Of a DNA stretch of 17,905 bases, positions 14,309 through 17,905 are shown piece by piece. The notes under the pieces were generated by a model. The model ran no database searches. It saw nothing but the letters and a program-made list of their open reading frames with translations, and was not told where the DNA came from. Every line of letters begins with the position of its first letter. Within the stretch, counting starts at the first letter, position 1. The translations under genes and the position numbers were made by a program. Source of the DNA: Treponema sp. Lineage in GTDB: Bacteria; Spirochaetota; Spirochaetia; Treponematales; Breznakiellaceae. The stretch spans positions 1 through 17,905 of the forward strand of contig JAITAI010000174.1 in NCBI GenBank assembly GCA_031284195.1, given 5' to 3'.

Positions 14309-14354
14309 GGGGGTATTTGATCCGTAAAAAATGCGTAAAACCAAATACCTGCCC
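14309..14354 (-). repeat. Strong hairpin in the tuf-rpsJ spacer
   Basis: On the minus strand GGTATTTG (14349-14342) pairs perfectly with CAAATACC (14319-14312), and after a two-base bulge GGG (14354-14352) pairs with CCC (14311-14309), giving 11 pairs around a 22-base loop. The loop holds a repeated TTTTACG word. The 3' arm ends five bases before the GGGAGG of rpsJ. No T run follows, so it is not a normal terminator. It could modulate rpsJ translation or mark a processing site between the abundant tuf message and the S10 genes. Confidence 0.6.
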
Positions 14355-14356
14355 CC

Positions 14357-14365
14357 ATCATATCA
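14357..14365 (-). promoter_or_regulatory. Possible extended -10 promoter element before rpsJ
   Basis: The minus strand reads TGATATGAT: a TATGAT hexamer (5 of 6 consensus bases) with a TG at the extended -10 position. No good -35 hexamer lies 16-18 bases upstream. Transcription would begin at about 14350, so the mRNA would start with the hairpin described above. It is a weak but positionally sensible internal promoter for the S10 block. Confidence 0.25.
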
Positions 14366-14372
14366 AAGGGTG

Positions 14373-15563
14373 TTATTCAATAATTTCAACTACCTGACCA
14401 GAAGCAACTGTTTTTCCACCCTCACGGATAGCAAACCGCAGCCCTTTTTCCATAGCAATAGGGTGAATCAATTCACCGAAAATTTCAGTATTATCTCCGG
14501 GCAAGATCATTTCTTTGCCTTCGGGCAACTTCACCGTACCGGTGATATCTGTAGTCCGGAAATAAAACTGCGGCCGATACCCAGTAAAGAAAGGACTGTG
14601 TCGCCCTCCCTCTTCTTTGGAGAGACAGTAAATCTGCCCCTTGAACTTCATGTGCGGCGTGATGGAACCGGGCTTCGCAAGAACCTGCCCCCGCTCAACT
14701 TCGGCCTTATCAATACCCCGGAGCAACGAACCGATGTTATCACCGGCCTGCCCGCTGTCAAGCAACTTGTTAAACATCTCGATACCCGTAACCACGGTCT
14801 TTTTGGTGGGTTTAATACCCACAATCTCCACTTCCTCATTGAGCTTGACAATACCCCGCTCCACCTTCCCCGTAACCACGGTTCCACGGCCAGAAATGGT
14901 AAATACATCCTCAATAGGCATAAGAAAAGGCTTATCGCTATCCCGTATCGGATCAGGGAAATAACTATCCATGGCCTTTAGCAATTCTTCGACACATGCA
15001 ACCGCTTCAGGGTTATCCGGTTCAGACATAGCTTTGAATGCAGAACCCTTGATGATGGGGATTTCGTTTCCTGGAAATCCATTGGCATTAAGCACATCCT
15101 TGATCTCTTCCTCAACCAACTCAAGCAACTCCTGATCGTCTACTAAATCGACCTTGTTGAGAAACACAATGATGTTGGGAACCCCTACCTGGCGAGCCAG
15201 AATGATATGTTCCCGGGTCTGCGGCATAACCGAATCCGGCGCTGAAACCACTAGTACTGCGCCGTCCATTTGGGCCGCACCGGTGATCATGTTCTTGATA
15301 TAGTCAGCGTGTCCAGGACAGTCAATATGAGCATAGTGGCGCTTGTCCGATTGATACTCCAGATGCCGGGTATTAATCGTAATACCCCGGGCCTTTTCTT
15401 CGGGCGCATTATCAATATCATCAAAGCGCATAAGCTTGTCCCCATACTTTTTATTACAATACATCGTGATCGCAGCGGACAAGGTGGTTTTACCATGATC
15501 CACATGGCCGATGGTTCCGACATTCATATGTATCTTATCGCGAGTGAACTTCTCTTTTGCCAT
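14373..15563 (-). CDS. tuf: Elongation factor Tu
   Basis: EF-Tu delivers aminoacyl-tRNA to the ribosome in its GTP form. All nucleotide-binding motifs are visible: P loop GHVDHGKTT at 19-27, switch I with the conserved threonine in RGITI (59-63), DCPGHAD at 81-87 with the catalytic H85, NKVD at 136-139 and GSAF at 173-176. Domains 2 and 3 follow with ISGRGTVVTGKVERG, GGRHSPFFTGYRPQFYFRTT and the C-terminal FAIREGGKTVASGQVVEIIE. The length of 396 is normal. Phrases such as NTRHLEYQSDKRHYAHIDCP resemble treponemal EF-Tu as I recall it. A strong AAGGAGG lies seven bases before the ATG, with a promoter about 80 bases upstream. tuf is here followed by the S10 genes, as in the ancestral str-S10 order, but fusA is absent upstream. 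Confidence 0.99.
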   Translation of the reverse strand: MAKEKFTRDKIHMNVGTIGHVDHGKTTLSAAITMYCNKKYGDKLMRFDDIDNAPEEKARGITINTRHLEYQSDKRHYAHIDCPGHADYIKNMITGAAQMDGAVLVVSAPDSVMPQTREHIILARQVGVPNIIVFLNKVDLVDDQELLELVEEEIKDVLNANGFPGNEIPIIKGSAFKAMSEPDNPEAVACVEELLKAMDSYFPDPIRDSDKPFLMPIEDVFTISGRGTVVTGKVERGIVKLNEEVEIVGIKPTKKTVVTGIEMFNKLLDSGQAGDNIGSLLRGIDKAEVERGQVLAKPGSITPHMKFKGQIYCLSKEEGGRHSPFFTGYRPQFYFRTTDITGTVKLPEGKEMILPGDNTEIFGELIHPIAMEKGLRFAIREGGKTVASGQVVEIIE

Positions 15564-15642
15564 TACGCGTCCTCCTTACGTTTTTTTAGGCACTTAATGT
15601 AGCACAAATCTACAAAAGCACAATCATCTATGATTATGCAGT

Positions 15643-15671
15643 ATTATAACCCATTATTCAAAAGAATGCAA
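15643..15671 (-). promoter_or_regulatory. Likely main promoter of tuf and the S10 block
   Basis: On the minus strand a perfect TATAAT (15648-15643) lies 17 bases after TTGCAT (15671-15666), which shares the first three bases of the -35 consensus. The start would be near 15636, leaving an untranslated leader of about 70 bases before tuf. The leader contains a short AATCAT/ATGATT palindrome and a GTAG/CTAC hairpin. It is the best promoter match upstream of tuf in the spacer. Confidence 0.65.
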
Positions 15672-15711
15672 GACCCCCAAGAGCTACATACCATGAACAA
15701 TACAATAAAGC

Positions 15712-15739
15712 GTTATAGATTAATACAAAAGAGAAGCAA
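15712..15739 (-). promoter_or_regulatory. Possible second, upstream tuf promoter
   Basis: TTGCTT (15739-15734) and TATAAC (15717-15712) are 16 bases apart on the minus strand. TATAAC matches five of six -10 bases. It lies about 70 bases upstream of the stronger candidate and would give a longer leader. The surrounding sequence is AT-rich, so a chance match is possible. Confidence 0.3.
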
Positions 15740-15840
15740 AAAATGAACAGAACCATGCAGAGCAGGCTACTCAAATACAGCACACTCTACTTATCAGCAT
15801 CTGTCCCGCTCCACCTATCTCATCGCACACAACGCCACTG

Positions 15841-15868
15841 GAACAAAAACAAAGGAAAATATATCCTT
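15841..15868 (-). terminator. Weak candidate intrinsic terminator
   Basis: On the minus strand AAGGA (15868-15864) pairs with TCCTT (15856-15852) around a seven-base loop, followed by TTGTTTTTGTT. The stem is short and has only two G-C pairs, so efficiency would be low. It is the only hairpin with a T-rich tail between rpsG and tuf, and would end rpsL-rpsG read-through or a separate small RNA. The same bases could instead pair with 16015-16038 upstream, which would exclude this hairpin. Confidence 0.3.
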
Positions 15869-15882
15869 CATTCCGTTTCCAT

Positions 15883-15902
15883 GATGATCGGTTTGGATCA
15901 TC
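15883..15902. repeat. 7-bp inverted repeat with 6-base loop
   Basis: GATGATC (15883-15889) and GATCATC (15896-15902) are exactly complementary around GGTTTG. The stem can form on either strand. It could be an RNA hairpin or a binding site for a dimeric DNA-binding protein. No T run follows on either side. Confidence 0.55.
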
Positions 15903-15910
15903 GAGACTCC

Positions 15911-15955
15911 TACACCTGAAGCAATCTCCTGATTCCCGGTAAGCCATTAGGTGTA
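15911..15955. repeat. 7-bp inverted repeat enclosing 31 bases
   Basis: TACACCT (15911-15917) and AGGTGTA (15949-15955) are perfect inverted copies. The enclosed 31 bases hold a smaller AATC/GATT hairpin with loop TCCT, so a two-level stem is possible in RNA. It lies immediately next to the repeats at 15883-15902 and 15965-15988. Confidence 0.5.
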
Positions 15956-15964
15956 AACAACATT

Positions 15965-15988
15965 ATTCAGCGTTCATTTACGCCGAAT
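15965..15988. repeat. 9-bp inverted repeat with 6-base loop
   Basis: On the minus strand ATTCGGCGT pairs with ACGCTGAAT (nine pairs, one G-U) around AAATGA. This is the most stable local hairpin of the spacer. It is followed by AATGTTGTTT, not a proper T run, so it is unlikely to terminate transcription alone. Confidence 0.6.
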
Positions 15989-16050
15989 CCTCTTTTCAAA
16001 AAACAACCCTCTAAAAAAAAGATTATATACCCCTTTCCAAGAGATTTTTC

Positions 16051-16079
16051 ATCATCTCACAAAGAACTTCCCTTGTCAA
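16051..16079 (-). promoter_or_regulatory. Promoter-like sequence directly after rpsG
   Basis: A perfect TTGACA (16079-16074) begins one base after the rpsG stop codon. Seventeen bases later comes GATGAT (16056-16051), four of six -10 bases, with TG at the extended -10 position. The start would be near 16044. A TATAAT lies further down (16027-16022) but lacks a -35 partner. What it would transcribe is the structured spacer and perhaps tuf. Confidence 0.4.
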
Positions 16080-16080
16080 G

Positions 16081-16551
16081 TCACCATCGATAATGGGCAA
16101 AGGCCTTATTCGCTTCTGCCATCCTATGGGTATCTTCTTTTTTCCTGAAGGCTATACCGGTATTATTATAAGCATCTAAGAGTTCCGCTGCAAGACGGTC
16201 TCCCATGCTATGACCGGTTTTCGAACGGGCGGCATTGATAATCCACCGCATCCCCAGAGCCTCCCGCCGGGACTCTCGAATTTCCATAGGTACCTGATAC
16301 GTCGCCCCTCCTACCCGCCGGGACTTTACCTCAATCACCGGCTTAACATTTTCTATGGCTTTAAGAAAAACTTCAAGGGGCTCTTTCTCGGCCTTAACCC
16401 GAAGTACCTCCAAGGCGTCATGCACAATCCGAAGCCCAATCGAACGTTTTCCTTCCCACATCATGCGGTTTACAAATTTTGAAATCACCACACTGTTGTA
16501 TTTTGGATCCGGTACAATACCCCGGTCTACGGTCTTCTTTTTACGTCCCAT
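16081..16551 (-). CDS. rpsG: 30S ribosomal protein S7
   Basis: S7 nucleates assembly of the small-subunit head and contacts the E-site tRNA; in E. coli it also represses translation of str-operon genes. The 156-residue product has DPKYNSVVISKFVNRMMWEG, the RNA-binding beta hairpin region VKSRRVGGATYQVPMEIRES, ALGMRWIINAARSKTGHSM and the C-terminal KKEDTHRMAEANKAFAHYRW. AAGGAG overlaps the rpsL stop (TAAGGAG), nine bases upstream, so the two genes are coupled. fusA, the usual next gene, is absent. Confidence 0.98.
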   Translation of the reverse strand: MGRKKKTVDRGIVPDPKYNSVVISKFVNRMMWEGKRSIGLRIVHDALEVLRVKAEKEPLEVFLKAIENVKPVIEVKSRRVGGATYQVPMEIRESRREALGMRWIINAARSKTGHSMGDRLAAELLDAYNNTGIAFRKKEDTHRMAEANKAFAHYRW

Positions 16552-16560
16552 GCTTACTCC

Positions 16561-16935
16561 TTAGGCCTTAGGCCGCTTGGCTCCATACTTGGACCGGCCC
16601 CGCTTGCGGTCTCCTACCCCTAGGGTATCTTTAGCACCTCGAATAATATGGTACCGTACACCAGGAAGGTCTTTAACCCTACCCCCACGAACCAGAACAA
16701 CCGAATGTTCTTGGAGGTTATGACCAATACCCGGAATATAGGCAGTAACCTCTGTCCCATGGGAAAGCCGCACCCGGGCAACCTTCCGAAGAGCCGAATT
16801 CGGCTTTTTGGGAGTAACGGTCATAACACGGGTACAAACTCCTCGCTTTTGAGGACAGGACCGGAGTGCCGGAGACTTCGTTTTGGTGGTAATCTGCTGC
16901 CGTCCGAAACGAACCAACTGATTAATTGTAGGCAT
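16561..16935 (-). CDS. rpsL: 30S ribosomal protein S12
   Basis: S12 lies at the decoding centre and sets translational accuracy. The 124-residue product begins MPTINQLVRFGRQQITTKTK, then has VTPKKPNSALRKVARV and GHNLQEHSVVLVRGGRVKDL with PGVRYHIIRGAKDTLGV. K43 and K88, the positions that change in streptomycin-resistant mutants of other bacteria, are both lysine, as is P91 in the neighbouring loop proline, so the sequence is of the sensitive type. D89 is the residue that is methylthiolated in E. coli. GGGGAG is about ten bases before the ATG. A clear promoter lies about 70 bases upstream. Confidence 0.98.
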   Translation of the reverse strand: MPTINQLVRFGRQQITTKTKSPALRSCPQKRGVCTRVMTVTPKKPNSALRKVARVRLSHGTEVTAYIPGIGHNLQEHSVVLVRGGRVKDLPGVRYHIIRGAKDTLGVGDRKRGRSKYGAKRPKA

Positions 16936-17004
16936 GAATCAAAAACTCCCCTTTTATCTTCATTCTCATATATTGATGCAATTATCTTTAACCAAGAGGA
17001 ATTA

Positions 17005-17033
17005 AACATATCAGAAAGAAAAAAAAAAGTCAA
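17005..17033 (-). promoter_or_regulatory. Promoter of rpsL-rpsG
   Basis: TTGACT (17033-17028) and TATGTT (17010-17005) are 17 bases apart on the minus strand, and TG precedes the -10 hexamer at the extended position (CTGATATGTT). Nine T bases follow the -35 in the spacer. The start would be near 16998, giving a leader of about 60 bases before rpsL. The rest of the 184-base gap to the upstream gene shows nothing else recognisable, and no clear terminator for that gene. Confidence 0.65.
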
Positions 17034-17119
17034 GTGAAGCTTTTACAAAATTCAGTTAACTTTGAAAAAGATCAATGAAGATAGTAGTAATTCACTGTAC
17101 TAAATCCCCCGGAAGAGCT

Positions 17120-17905
17120 TCATGCGGAACGCTCTTTTACCCTGGAAACGGCATGACTGGTATAGTGTATAATCCCAAAAAATAAAATCATCACCCCAAA
17201 ACTTACCCAAAGTACAATAAATCCCCTCAACCCTCCTATCCCCACCACCGCTAAAATCGAAACCCCACACAACCCCACCTGTATCGTTACCAGCAATCCC
17301 AATATACTCTTCGTCGTATACCCCAGTTCCATCAATTTGTGGTGTAAATGCCGTTTATCCGGGGTAAAAAATAACCGCCCTTCTCGCGTCCTCCTCCATA
17401 TCGCCGCCACCGTATCTAAAAGCGGTATAGCGCTTAACACCACCACCATCGGAAACAAGTTGAACTTCAACTCCGAAGGACTTTTGAGCAGCGGTAACGC
17501 TCCAATCATAAATCCCAAAAACTGACTCCCCCCATCCCCCATAAAAATCCGTGCCGGCGGCTTGTTATATACCAGAAAACCCACCACACAGGCCCCCAGG
17601 ATAAACCCAAGGGCCCCGGTATCCCCAGTTCCCTTAAGGCATACCACCACCCCTAGGGTAAGGGCTACACTCACAGACAAGGTTCCACACAACCCATCCA
17701 CCCCGTCAATCAAGTTAAAGGCATTACTCATCCCCACAAGCCACACAAAGGTCATAAAATACCCCATAAGACCCAAGTCCACGGGACCCACCGTGGTGAT
17801 ATGAATCCCACAGAGCACGGGAATGAGGCTGGCTACACTTTGGCCCAGCAGCTTGTATCGAGGACGAAGTTCATGCAAATCATCTACCAACCCCAGGACA
17901 AACAC
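17120..17905 (-). CDS. WecA/TagO-type polyprenyl-phosphate sugar-1-phosphate transferase, N-terminus outside window
   Basis: Members of this family in the inner membrane join UDP-N-acetylhexosamine to polyprenyl phosphate, the first step of surface glycan or cell-wall polymer synthesis. The 261 visible residues are the C-terminal part; no start is visible, since the frame runs off the window edge at a GTG that is probably an internal valine. Motifs counted from there: GLVDDL at 5-10 with the Asp pair, NAFNLIDGVDG at 61-71, FMGDGGSQFLGF at 121-132 and PDKRHLHHKL at 182-191, the last being the HxHH type that separates WecA/TagO from MraY. Several hydrophobic membrane segments alternate with these loops, and the tail is basic (SRVKERSA). 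The coding strand is unusually rich in GGGG runs. The sugar and pathway cannot be told from the sequence. It is on the same strand as rpsL but 184 bases away. Confidence 0.9.
   Translation of the reverse strand: MFVLGLVDDLHELRPRYKLLGQSVASLIPVLCGIHITTVGPVDLGLMGYFMTFVWLVGMSNAFNLIDGVDGLCGTLSVSVALTLGVVVCLKGTGDTGALGFILGACVVGFLVYNKPPARIFMGDGGSQFLGFMIGALPLLKSPSELKFNLFPMVVVLSAIPLLDTVAAIWRRTREGRLFFTPDKRHLHHKLMELGYTTKSILGLLVTIQVGLCGVSILAVVGIGGLRGFIVLWVSFGVMILFFGIIHYTSHAVSRVKERSA

Larger units (their letters stand above)
15842..16044 (-). ncRNA. Candidate structured RNA in the rpsG-tuf spacer (unproven)
   Basis: Between a promoter-like pair (16051-16079) and a weak terminator (15841-15868) lie three consecutive inverted repeats. 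The transcript ends may also pair: GGAAA (16038-16034) with TTTCC (15858-15854), and ATCTTTT (16023-16017) with GAAGGAT (15869-15863, two G-U pairs), which would close a multibranched domain of roughly 185 bases. I compared it by eye with the signature motifs of SRP RNA, common riboswitches and 6S RNA and recognised none. The long-range pairs are AT-rich and could be chance, so this is a hypothesis only. Confidence 0.2.
15564..16080 (-). other. 517-base non-coding spacer between rpsG and tuf
   Basis: No plausible gene is visible on either strand. In the ancestral str operon fusA would sit here. In order of minus-strand transcription the spacer contains: a TTGACA-17-GATGAT promoter-like pair right after the rpsG stop; a TATAAT followed by T8; three inverted repeats of 7-9 bp (15965-15988, 15911-15955, 15883-15902); a weak hairpin with a T-rich tail (15841-15868); about 110 bases with nothing recognised; then the two tuf promoter candidates and the tuf leader. 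The clustering of repeats in the upstream half suggests a structured RNA or regulatory region. Confidence 0.7.

Noticed and set aside
15564..16080. Degenerate fusA remnant in the rpsG-tuf spacer
   Set aside because: I could not recognise any EF-G motif such as the P loop or DTPGH in the spacer by reading it; a frameshift-tolerant search was not possible here.
1..17905. Insertion sequence, CRISPR array, phage genes or a defence system
   Set aside because: No transposase, integrase, regularly spaced repeat or unknown gene cluster is present; apart from the flanking tRNA, the transferase gene and the 62-residue protein, all genes are core translation, transcription or secretion genes.

Overview
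The window is almost entirely a spirochaete ribosomal-protein megacluster, read on the minus strand from high to low coordinates. EF-Tu is the best taxonomic marker: its whole length reads like treponemal EF-Tu. The tRNA at the left edge does not encode CCA, which fits. I place the window in a Treponema-like member of the Spirochaetes; species is not determinable. No mobile element, CRISPR array or phage gene is visible.

Layout in the direction of transcription: (1) 17905-17120, the C-terminal part of a WecA/TagO-type polyprenyl-phosphate sugar-1-phosphate transferase, cut by the window edge. (2) A promoter at about 17005-17033, then rpsL-rpsG, the str genes without fusA. (3) A 517-base non-coding spacer (15564-16080) with several inverted repeats and promoter-like sequences. 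(4) tuf with a good promoter (TTGCAT-17-TATAAT), then rpsJ-rplC-rplD-rplW-rplB-rpsS-rplV-rpsC-rplP-rpmC-rpsQ (S10 block), rplN-rplX-rplE-rpsN-rpsH-rplF-rplR-rpsE-rpmD-rplO-secY (spc block), and rpmJ-rpsM-rpsK-rpsD-rpoA-rplQ (alpha block). (5) A last gene for a 62-residue four-cysteine protein of unknown function. (6) A strong symmetrical hairpin at 34-60 that can terminate the ribosomal operon from one side and a plus-strand tRNA (probably tRNA-Asp, only its 3' end visible) from the other.

Most junctions are 1-20 bases apart or overlap (TAATG, ATGA), and many Shine-Dalgarno sequences lie across the preceding stop codon, so the genes are probably translated as coupled units from long mRNAs. 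The exceptions are the places to look for regulation: tuf-rpsJ (78 bases, strong hairpin), rpsJ-rplC (174 bases, three hairpins), rplN-rplX (107 bases), rplO-secY (94 bases, hairpin within a direct repeat), and above all rpsG-tuf (517 bases). Several starts were set from Shine-Dalgarno position and family N-termini: rpsD, rpsH, rpsN, rplE and rpsJ use an internal ATG of a longer open frame, and rpsC, rpsS, rpsQ and rpsK start with GTG. rpmJ (37 codons) is present at 3263-3376.

The gene content itself is ordinary core machinery. I see no clear new system. The items most worth testing are the structured RNA candidate in the rpsG-tuf spacer, the 62-residue four-cysteine protein at the operon end, and the two large spacers flanking rpsJ.
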